In this document: piece by piece, positions 26,476-35,435 of the stretch | How the letters are laid out: each line of letters begins with the position of its first letter | Numbering within the stretch: the stretch's first letter is position 1 | NCBI RefSeq assembly: GCF_900108245.1 | Contig: NZ_FNUY01000001.1 | Span: forward strand, 744,001-808,000 | DNA length: 64,000 nucleotides | Direction of reading: 5' to 3' | Source: Allobosea lathyri | Lineage (GTDB): Bacteria; Pseudomonadota; Alphaproteobacteria; Rhizobiales; Beijerinckiaceae | The notes under the pieces: model-generated | Database searches by the model: none | What the model was told of the DNA's origin: nothing | What the model saw: the letters and a program-made list of their open reading frames with translations, nothing else | Made by a program: the position numbers and the translations under genes

Positions 26476-26645
26476 TAAATCGGACGAGCGCAGCTGACGG
26501 GCAAACTGCCAACGCAGCGACCGCCAGCGAAGACTGCGCTCGCCTGCGCTTGGCGTCGGGGATAGTTCCTCGCTAACATCGCGGCAACGCCAAAAGCATG
26601 ACTTCGCCCGTCGATGCGGGATGCGAAGCGCCAGGGAGACATATG

Positions 26646-28421
26646 ATGAGCTATCGCGCCCCGGTCGCGGACATGATCGCCACGATGCGCCACGTCGCCG
26701 GCCTCGACCAGCTTGTGACGGATGGCCTTGCGCCCGAATTGGACGATGGCGTCGTCGAAGCTGTGCTCGATGAGGCCGCGAAATTCGCCACCGACGTGAT
26801 CGCCCCGCTCAACCGCGTAGGCGACAAATTCGGCTCGACCCTGAAGGACGGCGTCGTCACCACGCCGCCGGGCTGGAAGGATGCCTATACCGCCTGGGCG
26901 CAGGCCGGCTGGAACGCGCTGCCCGGGCCGGAAGCCTATGGCGGCCAGGGCCTGCCGACCCTGCTGCAATCGGCCTGCACGGAGATGTGGAACTCGGCGG
27001 CGCTGGCTTTCGCGCTCGGGCCTCTCCTGACGGTCGGCGCGATCGAGGCGGTGCATGCCCATGGCTCGGAATATCTCAAGGAGACCTATCTCGCCAAGCT
27101 GGTCTCCGGCGAGTGGATGGGCACGATGAACCTGACCGAGCCGCAGGCGGGCTCCGATCTCAACGCGCTGCGCACCAAGGCCGAGCGGCAGCAGGACGGC
27201 ACCTACCGCATCACCGGCCAGAAGATCTTCATCACCTATGGCGAGCAGGACCTGACCGCGAACATCGTCCATCTCGTCCTCGCCCGCCTGCCCGACGCGC
27301 CGGCCGGCACGCGCGGTATCTCGCTGTTCCTGGTGCCGAAATATCTGGTCAATGCGGACGGTTCGCTGGGCGAGCACAACGATCTGCGCTGCTCGGGGCT
27401 GGAGCACAAGCTCGGCATCCACGCCTCGCCGACCTGCTCGATGGCCTATGGCGACAAGGGCGGCGCGATCGGCTGGCTGATCGGCGAGGAGAATCGCGGT
27501 CTCGCCTGCATGTTCACGATGATGAACAATGCCCGACTGAACGTTGCGCTGCAGGGCGTCGCGATTGCCGAGCGCGCCTATCAGCAGGCGCTCGCCTTCG
27601 CGCAGGAGCGCAGGCAGGGCGCGGCGCTCGATGCGCCCAAGGGCGCTGCGATGAGCCCGATCGTCGTCCATCCGGATGTCCGCCGCATGCTGATGGACAT
27701 GCGCGCCAAGACGCAGGCCTCGCGCGCCATTTCCTATCAGGTCGCAGAGGCACTGGACCGCTCCCATCGCGAGACCGATGCAGGCAAGCGCAAGGCGGCG
27801 ACTGAGCGGGCCGCGGTCCTCACCCCCGTCGCCAAGGCCTATGCCACTGATATCGGCATCGACGTCGCCTCGACCGGCGTGCAGATCCATGGCGGCATGG
27901 GGTTCATCGAGGAAACCGGCGCGGCCCAGCATCTGCGCGATGCCCGCATCTGCACGATCTACGAGGGCACCAACGGCATCCAGGCGATCGACCTTGTCCT
28001 GCGCAAGCTGCCGTTGTCGGGCGGCGAGGCGGTCAAGGCGCTGATTGCCGAGATGCGTGGCATCGTCGCGCAGGTCGAGGGCGCCAACGCGCCGGGCTTC
28101 GGCCATACCGCAGTCCGGCTGAAGGCGGCCGTCGATGCGCTGGAGCGCGCGACGGAATGGATGCTGGCCACGATGGGCACGAAACAGGGCGATGCGCTCG
28201 CCGGCGCGACGCCCTATCTCAAGCTCTTCGCCTTGGCGCAGGGCGGCACAGGGCTGGCGAAGAAGGCACTCGCGACCGGCTCCGAGCCTGATGGGGCAAA
28301 TGATCTCGCCACCGCCCGCTTCTTCGCCGAGCTTGTCGTCACCGAAGCCCCTGCGCTCGAACTGGCCGTGACCGAGGGCGCGGGTGCGGTCGAGGATGCC
28401 GCGGCGGTCTTTGCCGCGTGA
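26646..28421 (+). CDS. acyl-CoA dehydrogenase (long, DmdC-like)
   Basis: A flavoprotein of 591 residues, longer than ordinary 380-residue acyl-CoA dehydrogenases and like the DmdC/FadE-type long group with extra N- and C-terminal parts. It begins MSYRAPVADMIATMRHVAGL. Motifs include MNLTEPQAGSDLNALRTKA, ITGQKIFITYGEQDL, VQIHGGMGFIEETGAAQ and IYEGTNGIQAIDLVLRKL. It oxidises an acyl-CoA at C2-C3 and passes electrons to ETF. GGGAG at 26634-26638 favours ATG 26646 over 26643. The stop overlaps the next SDR gene (GTGA). Confidence 0.93.
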   Translation: MSYRAPVADMIATMRHVAGLDQLVTDGLAPELDDGVVEAVLDEAAKFATDVIAPLNRVGDKFGSTLKDGVVTTPPGWKDAYTAWAQAGWNALPGPEAYGGQGLPTLLQSACTEMWNSAALAFALGPLLTVGAIEAVHAHGSEYLKETYLAKLVSGEWMGTMNLTEPQAGSDLNALRTKAERQQDGTYRITGQKIFITYGEQDLTANIVHLVLARLPDAPAGTRGISLFLVPKYLVNADGSLGEHNDLRCSGLEHKLGIHASPTCSMAYGDKGGAIGWLIGEENRGLACMFTMMNNARLNVALQGVAIAERAYQQALAFAQERRQGAALDAPKGAAMSPIVVHPDVRRMLMDMRAKTQASRAISYQVAEALDRSHRETDAGKRKAATERAAVLTPVAKAYATDIGIDVASTGVQIHGGMGFIEETGAAQHLRDARICTIYEGTNGIQAIDLVLRKLPLSGGEAVKALIAEMRGIVAQVEGANAPGFGHTAVRLKAAVDALERATEWMLATMGTKQGDALAGATPYLKLFALAQGGTGLAKKALATGSEPDGANDLATARFFAELVVTEAPALELAVTEGAGAVEDAAAVFAA

Positions 28422-29269
28422 GCGGCGAACTCCTCCCGCTCGCAGGCCAGGTCTGTCTCGTCGCGGGCGCCTCGCGCGGGCTCGGGCGCGGCATAGCGCG
28501 AGCGCTCGGCGAGGCCGGCGCGACAGTCATCGTCACCGGCCGTTCCAGCGAGGTCGGTCCCCGGACCGACCAACGCCAGGAAACGTTCGAGGATGCGGCG
28601 CGCGAGGTCGAGGCGGCCGGCGGCAAGGGCCATCCCTACCGTTGCGACCACACCAATGAGCGGGAGGTCGATGGTCTCGTCTCCTGGGCTTTGCGCCGCT
28701 TCGGCCGGCTCGACTGCGTGGTCGATGCGGTCTGGGGCGGCAATGAGGGCTATGACGGCGAGCGTTATCCCGATGGCTCGGCATTCGGCGCGCCGTTCTG
28801 GCGCAGGCCCGTCGCCAGGCTCGGCCAGAATTTCGAGACCGGCGTCTACGCGCAGTTGCTGCTGGCGCGGGCGGTCGCGCCGACGATGGTGCAGATGCGC
28901 AAGGGGCTGATGGTGACGGTGAGCTTCGACACGCAAGGAGGCTATCTCGGCGATGTCTTCTACGATCTCGCCAAGGCGACGATGAACCGGCTGACTCTGG
29001 CGATGGGCGCAGAACTCGAACCCTTCGGCGTAACGGCGCTCGGCCTGTCGCCGGGCCATGTCCTGACCGAACGCGTCCGCGACGCCGGCATGGCCGGGCA
29101 AACGACCGAGACGCCGCTCTATGCCGGTCGCGCGGTTGCCGCGCTGGCCGCCGATCCCGACGTCGCCCGGCACAACGGACAGGTGCTGCGTGTCGCAGAT
29201 CTCGCGCGGGTCTACGGCTTCACCGACCGCGACGGCAGCCAGCCCGCGCCATTCACGATTCCAGCCTGA
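28418..29269 (+). CDS. SDR-family oxidoreductase
   Basis: A 283-residue short-chain dehydrogenase with a Rossmann glycine motif GASRGLGRGIA, an LDCVVDAVWGG segment in place of the usual NNAG, and the catalytic YxxxK as YDLAK. A Ser lies in MVTVSFDTQGG. The GTG start overlaps the acyl-CoA dehydrogenase stop, so translation is coupled. It could oxidise or reduce a hydroxyacyl intermediate. The loss of the NNAG box makes it divergent, and the substrate is unknown. Confidence 0.85.
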   Translation: MSGELLPLAGQVCLVAGASRGLGRGIARALGEAGATVIVTGRSSEVGPRTDQRQETFEDAAREVEAAGGKGHPYRCDHTNEREVDGLVSWALRRFGRLDCVVDAVWGGNEGYDGERYPDGSAFGAPFWRRPVARLGQNFETGVYAQLLLARAVAPTMVQMRKGLMVTVSFDTQGGYLGDVFYDLAKATMNRLTLAMGAELEPFGVTALGLSPGHVLTERVRDAGMAGQTTETPLYAGRAVAALAADPDVARHNGQVLRVADLARVYGFTDRDGSQPAPFTIPA

Positions 29270-29282
29270 GGAGGGGACATCC

Positions 29283-30143
29283 ATGTCGCTCAAAAACAAG
29301 ACGCTCTTCATCACCGGCGGCTCGCGCGGCATCGGGCTCGCCATCGCGCTGCGCGCCGCGCGCGATGGTGCCAATGTTACGATCGCCGCCAAGACGGCCG
29401 AGCCGCATCCCAAGCTGCCGGGCACGATCTATACCTCGGCGGCCGAGATCGAGGCCGCCGGCGGCAAATGCCTGCCGCTGATGGTCGATGTCCGCGACGA
29501 GGCGAGCGTCGCCGCGGCGATGGAGAAGACGGCGGAAACCTTCGGCGGCATCGACATCGTCGTGAACAATGCCAGCGCGATTTCGCTGACGAACACCGAA
29601 ATGACCGACATGAAGCGCTTCGATCTGATGCATCAGATCAACACGCGCGGCACCTTCATGGTTTCCAAATACGCCATCCCCTATCTGGCGAAGGCGGAAA
29701 ACCCGCACATCCTGATGCTCTCGCCGCCGCTCGACATGTCCACGCACTGGTTTGCGCCGCATCTGGCCTATTCCATCGCCAAATACGGCATGAGCCTGTG
29801 CGTGCTCGGCCTTGCCGGCGAACTCGCCTCCAAGGGCATCGCGGTCAACGCGCTCTGGCCGCGCACAACGATCGCCACTGCCGCCGTCCAGAATCTGCTC
29901 GGCGGCGACAAGATGGTGCAGGCCAGCCGCACCCCCGAGATCCTCGCCGACGCCGCCCATATGATCTTCTCGAAGCCCTCGCGCAGCTTCTCGGGCAACT
30001 TCCTGATCGACGACAGTTTCATGGCCGGCGAGGGTGTCACCGACTTCACGCCCTATCGCGTCGACCCGTCCGTGCCGCTGATGCCGGACTTCTTTGTGCC
30101 CCGCGACAGCAAGCCGCCCGAAGGCGTCAAGGGCGGCGTCTGA
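29283..30143 (+). CDS. SDR-family NAD(P)-dependent oxidoreductase (HSDL2-like)
   Basis: A 286-residue SDR beginning MSLKNKTLFITGGSRGIGLA with IDIVVNNASAISLT and the active-site Tyr and Lys in LAYSIAKYGM. The long insert SAAEIEAAGGKCLPLMVDVRD and the overall sequence resemble hydroxysteroid dehydrogenase-like protein 2. The ATG has a GAGGAGGGG site and begins 13 bases after the preceding SDR. The three genes look like one operon for breakdown of an unusual acyl-CoA or terpenoid/steroid-like compound, which is inference. Confidence 0.88.
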   Translation: MSLKNKTLFITGGSRGIGLAIALRAARDGANVTIAAKTAEPHPKLPGTIYTSAAEIEAAGGKCLPLMVDVRDEASVAAAMEKTAETFGGIDIVVNNASAISLTNTEMTDMKRFDLMHQINTRGTFMVSKYAIPYLAKAENPHILMLSPPLDMSTHWFAPHLAYSIAKYGMSLCVLGLAGELASKGIAVNALWPRTTIATAAVQNLLGGDKMVQASRTPEILADAAHMIFSKPSRSFSGNFLIDDSFMAGEGVTDFTPYRVDPSVPLMPDFFVPRDSKPPEGVKGGV

Positions 30144-30243
30144 GTTCGCCGCGGAGGTCTGTCATAGGTTTGACATCCTGGCGGGATTGGAGTTCCTGCG
30201 GCGCAGCAAAACGGCTGCTCGCCGACGCTGAAAGTTGTCTGCC

Positions 30244-31233
30244 ATGCTCCTGATCCACGGCATCTGCCCCGAACATGGCGACCGCCTGACCCACCAGACC
30301 TTGGGCAGGGACGAGCCGATCCCGGCGGGGTCGGTCTGGATCGATCTGCTCAATCCGACCTCGCCGGAGGACAAGAAGGTCGAGACGCATCTGGGCATTT
30401 CGATCCCGACGCGCGAGGAAATGCACGATCTCGAACCATCCGAGATCATCTATACCGAGAACGGCGCGCATTACATGACCGCGCGCATCATCTGCCAGTC
30501 TGAAACCAATGTTCCGATCCTGGCGGACGTCACCTTCATCCTGACGGAGACGGCGCTGGTGACGGTTCGCTATGACGAGCCCGGCGCCTTCGGCATCTTC
30601 CTCAACCGGGTCGCCAAGCCCGGCGGTTGCGGCGTCCAGCCGGAAGCTGTGATGGAGGGGCTGTTCGAGGCGGTCGTGGACAGGGCGGCCGAGGTGCTGC
30701 GCGGGGTCGGCGACAAGATCGATAGCGCCTCGCGCCGCATCTTCGATGGCAAGTCCTCCGATGTGGAGCAGGGCGGCGCCTATCAGGGCGTGATCCGCAA
30801 GATCGGCCAATACGAGCACATCATCTCGAACGTCCGCGAGAGCATGGTCTCGGTCGAGCGTGTCCTGCTGTTCCTTTCGGCCAACTACAAGCGGCCCAAG
30901 AAGGCGATGAGCGGCTTCTCGCCGGAATGGCGCACCTCGATCCGCGACGTGCAGGCCATCGAGGAGCACGCCACCTTCCTCTCCAACAAGCTGCAGTTCA
31001 TGCTGAACGCCACGCTCGGCCTCGTCAGCCTCGAGCAGAACAAGATCATCAAGCTGTTCTCGGTCGTCGCCGTTGTGTTGATGCCGCCGACGCTGATCGC
31101 CTCGATCTACGGCATGAACTTCAAGGCGATGCCTGAACTCGAATGGCCGTATGGCTATCCGATGGCGCTGGGCATGATGGTGATCTTCGCGATCCTGCCC
31201 TACCTGTTCTTCCGCTGGAAAAAATGGCTCTGA
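30244..31233 (+). CDS. CorA-family metal ion transporter
   Basis: A 329-residue CorA-type channel with a cytoplasmic N-terminal domain, a long helix and two C-terminal membrane helices, the first ending in the signature [11 protein letters not shown]. It probably carries Mg2+ (or Co2+/Ni2+) through the inner membrane. TTG 30235 would add three residues, but ATG 30244 is preferred. Another CorA gene lies 2 kb away on the other strand beyond an SLC13 gene. The membrane topology and GMN look intact. Confidence 0.9.
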   Translation: MLLIHGICPEHGDRLTHQTLGRDEPIPAGSVWIDLLNPTSPEDKKVETHLGISIPTREEMHDLEPSEIIYTENGAHYMTARIICQSETNVPILADVTFILTETALVTVRYDEPGAFGIFLNRVAKPGGCGVQPEAVMEGLFEAVVDRAAEVLRGVGDKIDSASRRIFDGKSSDVEQGGAYQGVIRKIGQYEHIISNVRESMVSVERVLLFLSANYKRPKKAMSGFSPEWRTSIRDVQAIEEHATFLSNKLQFMLNATLGLVSLEQNKIIKLFSVVAVVLMPPTLIASIYGMNFKAMPELEWPYGYPMALGMMVIFAILPYLFFRWKKWL

Positions 31234-31264
31234 CGATGTCTGCTCTGACTGCCTCGAAGGCCGG

Positions 31265-33043
31265 ATGAACCAGCCGCAACTGCTTTCGATTCTTCTCGTC
31301 GCCGGCATGATGGGCGCGTTCCTGTGGGGGCGCATTCGCTATGACATCGTCGCGATGCTGGCGCTGCTGCTGGCCGTGGCGCTGGGCCTCGTTCCCGCCG
31401 CCGATGCGTTCAAGGGCTTCTCGGACGACATTGTCATCATCGTCGGCAGTGCGCTGGTCCTGAGTGCGGCGGTCGCGCGCTCGCGGGTGATCGAGCGGCT
31501 GTTCTCGAAGCTTGGCTCCGGCCTCGCCTCGACGCAGCTGCAGGTCACGCTCCTTGTCGTTGTCGTCGCGGTCATGTCCGCCATCATCAAGAACATCGGC
31601 GCGCTCGCGATGATGCTGCCGATTGCCTATCAGCTCGCTCGCAAGGGCGGAAAGTCGCCTTCCGTCTTCCTGATGCCGATGGCCTTCGCCTCTCTGCTCG
31701 GCGGCATCGTCACATTGGTCGGCACATCGCCCAACGTCATCGTCGCCCGCGTCAGGCAGGAGCTGGGCGGCGAGCCTTTCGGCATGTTCGACTTCACGCC
31801 GGTCGGCATCGTTGTGGCGCTGGCCGGCTGCGCCTTCCTGAGCGTGGCTTACCGCCTGCTGCCGAGCGACAGGCGCGGGGCGGTCTCCCTCGATCAGGCG
31901 ATCGACATCAAGGACTATCTCACCGAAGCCAGCGTTCACGAGAAATCGGCGCTCGCCGGCAAGACCGTGGCCGATCTCAAGACCATCAGTGGCGGCGGGG
32001 TCGAGATTGCCTCGATCCTGCGCGACAAGCGCCGTGTCCAGGCTCCTCTGCCCGACGCCGTATTGCGCGTCGGCGACACGTTGCTGCTGAGGGGCGACGC
32101 CGCTGTGCTCGAGCGCGTCGTCGCCGAGGGCGGGCTGCACCTGACCGGGAAGGACCGTCCCACCCAGAAGGATGACGCGCTCGATCCCGACCAGATCGCC
32201 GAAGCCATCATCGGTCCCGATTCGGTGCTGATTGGCCAATCGGCGGGCGATATGGGCCTCCACGCGCGCTTCGGCGTGAACATGATCGCGATCAGCCGCT
32301 CGGGCGAGCGCTTCGGCCAGCGGCTGCGCGACATCAGGCTTAGGGCCGGCGATATCGTCGTCATCCAGGGTGACGAGAAGCTGCTGCCGGAAAAGCTGGG
32401 CGAGCTCGGCCTGCTTCCTCTGGCCGACCGGTTGGTGCCGCTCGGCTCGACACGCCGGGTGGTCCTGACCCTGACGATCACTCTGGCGGCAATCATCGCC
32501 CTTGCGGCCGGCCTCGCCCCGGTGCCGCTCGTCTTCTTTGCCGCGGCCGTGCTGTTGATCGCATGCCGCTGCCTTCCGTTGCGCGAGGCCTATCAGAGCA
32601 TCGACGCGCCGATCCTGCTGATGCTGGCCGCGCTCATTCCGGTCAGCGATTCCCTGCGCACGACCGGCACGACCGAACTGTTCGCCGCCTGGCTCGCCAC
32701 GATCGGCGGTGGCTTGCCGGGATGGGCGGCCGTCTCCCTGATTCTGGTCGCGGCCATGGCGGTGACGCCCTTTCTCAACAATGCCGCGACGGTGCTGGTG
32801 ATGGCGCCCATCGGCGCCGGCTTCGCCACGAAGCTCGGCTACAATCCCGATGCTTTCCTGATGGCGGTCGCGATCGGCGCAGCCTGCGATTTCCTGACGC
32901 CCATCGGGCACCAGTGCAACACGCTGGTGATGGGACCCGGCGGTTATCGTTTCAGCGATTATGCAAGGCTCGGAGCGCCGCTCTCACTGCTGGTGCTGCT
33001 GCTTGCCGTGCCGATGATCCTGCTGGTCTGGCCGCTGCGCTGA
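31265..33043 (+). CDS. SLC13/DASS-family permease with TrkA-C domains
   Basis: A 592-residue permease. N-terminal and C-terminal membrane halves surround two cytoplasmic RCK_C (TrkA-C) domains, near residues 210-300 (DTLLLRGDAAVLERVV) and 300-380 (AGDIVVIQGDEKLLPEKL). The signatures KNIGALAMMLPIAYQLARKGG, VGTSPNVIVA, LNNAATVLVMAPIG and TPIGHQCNTLVMGPGGY match the Na+/sulphate (DASS) symporters of the SLC13-with-TrkA-C group. It may import sulphate or dicarboxylates; the ion is not certain. It follows the CorA gene by 31 bases, probably in one operon. Confidence 0.9.
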   Translation: MNQPQLLSILLVAGMMGAFLWGRIRYDIVAMLALLLAVALGLVPAADAFKGFSDDIVIIVGSALVLSAAVARSRVIERLFSKLGSGLASTQLQVTLLVVVVAVMSAIIKNIGALAMMLPIAYQLARKGGKSPSVFLMPMAFASLLGGIVTLVGTSPNVIVARVRQELGGEPFGMFDFTPVGIVVALAGCAFLSVAYRLLPSDRRGAVSLDQAIDIKDYLTEASVHEKSALAGKTVADLKTISGGGVEIASILRDKRRVQAPLPDAVLRVGDTLLLRGDAAVLERVVAEGGLHLTGKDRPTQKDDALDPDQIAEAIIGPDSVLIGQSAGDMGLHARFGVNMIAISRSGERFGQRLRDIRLRAGDIVVIQGDEKLLPEKLGELGLLPLADRLVPLGSTRRVVLTLTITLAAIIALAAGLAPVPLVFFAAAVLLIACRCLPLREAYQSIDAPILLMLAALIPVSDSLRTTGTTELFAAWLATIGGGLPGWAAVSLILVAAMAVTPFLNNAATVLVMAPIGAGFATKLGYNPDAFLMAVAIGAACDFLTPIGHQCNTLVMGPGGYRFSDYARLGAPLSLLVLLLAVPMILLVWPLR

Positions 33044-33073
33044 CGGGTTTGCGCTCGCAAAAGCCGGTACCAG

Positions 33074-34132
33074 TTACAGCCAGCCGTTCTTCTTGAACCG
33101 CCAGTATAGCACGGTGCAGGACGTCACGATTACGGCCAACACGGTATAATAGCCGAAGTGGAGTTCGAGCTCCGGCATGTTCTTGAAATTCATGCCGTAA
33201 ATGCCGGCGACAGCGGTCGGGACCGCCAGGATGGCGGCCCATGACGCCAGCCGCTTGGTGATCGCATTCTCCTGGCCCTGGCCGACCAAGAGGCTCGCTT
33301 CGAAGGCGAAGGCCAGCACTTCGCGCAGGCTGTCGATCTTCTCCTGCACGGTGCGGACATGGTCGGTGACGTCGCGGAACATCGGCGCCAGCGTCGGCCG
33401 CACCTGCGGTACGGTGCCGTTGGTCAGCCGCTGGCAGACATCGACAAGCGGCGCGATGGCGTTGCGCAGGCGCAGCAGATCACGCCTGAGCATATAGAGC
33501 CGTTCGATGTCGGCGCGCGCCATCGGTCTGGCGAGAACCATGTCCTCGATCTCTTCGACCTCTTCGTGGATGGCCTCGAGCACCGGCATGTAGTTGTCGA
33601 CGATGAAATCGAGGATCGCGTAGAGGATGAAGTCCTCGCCCTTCGCCAGCGACGTCGGACAGGTCTCCCAGTGCTGCCGCACCGATGTGTACGAGGTCGA
33701 GGCACCGTGGCGCACACTGACGATGTAGCCGCGGCCGACGAAGATATGCGTCTCGCCGAAGGCAATCCGGCTCTCGATCAATTGGGCTGTGCGCGCCACC
33801 ACGAACAGGGCATCGCCATATTGCTCGAGCTTGGGGCGCTGATGAGCATTGGTCGCGTCTTCGACGGCGAGCGGGTGCAGGTTGAACTGCTGCTGCACGC
33901 ATTTGAGCAAAGCAGGGTCCGGCTCCAGGAGCCCGATCCAGACGACATGGCCGTCCTTCCGCGCCCAGTCGCCGGCTTCCTCCACCGGGATATCGGCGAT
34001 GCGGACGCCATGGGCATAGACGCTGGAGGCGACGACGCCGGCTGCATGCAGATGGCCCTGCTCGGCGACAGCATCGCGCGGCCGCTGTTCCGGAGCCGCC
34101 GAAGCGGCGAACCTGACATTCGAGACTGCCAT
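33074..34132 (-). CDS. corA: magnesium/cobalt transporter CorA
   Basis: A 352-residue CorA. The cytoplasmic funnel is N-terminal (GVRIADIPVEEAGDWARKDG, LHPLAVEDATNAHQRPKLEQ), followed by the long stalk helix and two C-terminal membrane helices with the GMN motif in YGMNFKNMPELELHFGY and a Lys-rich end FKKNGWL. It transports Mg2+ and similar ions. It is convergent with the SLC13 gene, with 30 bases between stops. The first CorA-like gene is a different subfamily. Confidence 0.94.
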   Translation of the reverse strand: MAVSNVRFAASAAPEQRPRDAVAEQGHLHAAGVVASSVYAHGVRIADIPVEEAGDWARKDGHVVWIGLLEPDPALLKCVQQQFNLHPLAVEDATNAHQRPKLEQYGDALFVVARTAQLIESRIAFGETHIFVGRGYIVSVRHGASTSYTSVRQHWETCPTSLAKGEDFILYAILDFIVDNYMPVLEAIHEEVEEIEDMVLARPMARADIERLYMLRRDLLRLRNAIAPLVDVCQRLTNGTVPQVRPTLAPMFRDVTDHVRTVQEKIDSLREVLAFAFEASLLVGQGQENAITKRLASWAAILAVPTAVAGIYGMNFKNMPELELHFGYYTVLAVIVTSCTVLYWRFKKNGWL

Positions 34133-34245
34133 GCGACCACCTCGTCGATCGCGGGATCACCAAAGGGCAGGCTAGAACTGTTGCGGCTCCGTGGAAATCA
34201 CTTTTCCGGCAAAATGATCTCGTCGATGGCGAGCGCTTCCGCCCT

Positions 34246-35292
34246 CTACGCCAGCACCCCTGCCATCACGGCCTTCAGCCCGTTATCGCCGCGCTCCAGC
34301 CAGCCCGGCACGGGCAGGTCCTTCGAGCGCAGGAATTCCGGGTTGAACAGCTTCGACTGGTATCGCGTGCCGTAGTCGCAGAGCACGGTCACGATGGTGT
34401 GGCCGGGACCCATCTCCTGCGCCAGCCTGATCGCGCCGGCGACATTGATGCCTGAGGAGCCGCCCAGGCATAAGCCTTCATGCTCCAGCAGGTCGAAGAC
34501 GATCTGCACGGCTTCCGCGTCGGGAATCTGGAAGGACACGTCGATCGGCGCGTCTTCGAGGTTTTTGGTGATGCGGCCCTGGCCGATGCCCTCGGTGATC
34601 GAGGAGCCCTCCGACTTGAGCACGCCGGTGGTGTAGAAGGAATGCAGCGCGGCGCCCAACGGGTCGGCCAGGCCGATCCGGACGGCCGGGTTCCTGGACT
34701 TGAGCGCGATCCCGACGCCGGCCAGCGTTCCGCCTGAGCCGACCGCGCAGATGAAGCCGTCGACCTTGCCGTCCGTCTGCGCCCAGATCTCGGGGCCGGT
34801 CGTGTCGATATGGCCCTGGCGGTTGGCGACATTGTCGAACTGGTTGGCCCAGATCGCGCCATTGGGCTCGGTCTTCGCCAGTTCCTCGGCAAGGCGCCCG
34901 GAAACCTTCACATAATTGTTGGGATTGGCGTAGCCGACGGCGGGGACCTCGACCAGGGTCGCTCCAGCCAGCCGCAGCATATCTTTCTTTTCCTGGCTCT
35001 GCGTCTCCGGAATGACGATCACTGAACGGTATCCCAGCGCATTGCCGACGAGCGCGATGCCGATGCCGGTATTGCCGGCCGTGCCCTCGACGATGACGCC
35101 GCCGGGTTTCAGCGATCCACGCGTCTCGGCGTCGCGGATGATGGCAAGCGCGGCGCGGTCCTTGACCGACTGGCCGGGGTTCATGAACTCGGCCTTGCCG
35201 AGAATGGTGCAGCCGGTCGCCTGCGAGGCGCGCTTCAGCTTGATCAGGGGCGTGTTGCCGATGGCCTCGATGACACCGTCGCGGATCGTCAT
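34246..35292 (-). CDS. cysK: cysteine synthase A
   Basis: A PLP enzyme that makes cysteine from O-acetylserine and sulphide. The Lys at about residue 44 lies in NPGQSVKDRAALA, the substrate loop in EGTAGNTGIGIA and the phosphate cup in VGSGGTLAGV. At 348 residues it is longer than the E. coli enzyme, as seen in rhizobial CysK with a C-terminal extension. ATG 35292 is chosen; the frame continues to 35448 without family similarity. It is divergent from the RNA methyltransferase gene. No riboswitch is seen upstream. Confidence 0.92.
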   Translation of the reverse strand: MTIRDGVIEAIGNTPLIKLKRASQATGCTILGKAEFMNPGQSVKDRAALAIIRDAETRGSLKPGGVIVEGTAGNTGIGIALVGNALGYRSVIVIPETQSQEKKDMLRLAGATLVEVPAVGYANPNNYVKVSGRLAEELAKTEPNGAIWANQFDNVANRQGHIDTTGPEIWAQTDGKVDGFICAVGSGGTLAGVGIALKSRNPAVRIGLADPLGAALHSFYTTGVLKSEGSSITEGIGQGRITKNLEDAPIDVSFQIPDAEAVQIVFDLLEHEGLCLGGSSGINVAGAIRLAQEMGPGHTIVTVLCDYGTRYQSKLFNPEFLRSKDLPVPGWLERGDNGLKAVMAGVLA

Positions 35293-35435
35293 GTTGAAAT
35301 TTCCCTGTTTGGCCTCAACCTGATAGGCGAAAGGCCCGAACAGGTCACCAGCAAGTCGACATGCAACCCCACGCCAAGATGACATCCGCCGACGAAAACC
35401 CTGCCGGAGGCGATGTGCCGGGGACAATGCTCGCC

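Noticed and set aside
31121-32911. 596-codon minus-strand frame opposite the SLC13 permease
   Set aside because: A charged, domain-less antisense shadow. The sense strand encodes clear transporter helices and RCK domains.
35293-35435. Possible riboswitch upstream of cysK
   Set aside because: The 143-base gap shows no recognisable SAM or other riboswitch core, and it must also hold the divergent methyltransferase promoter.
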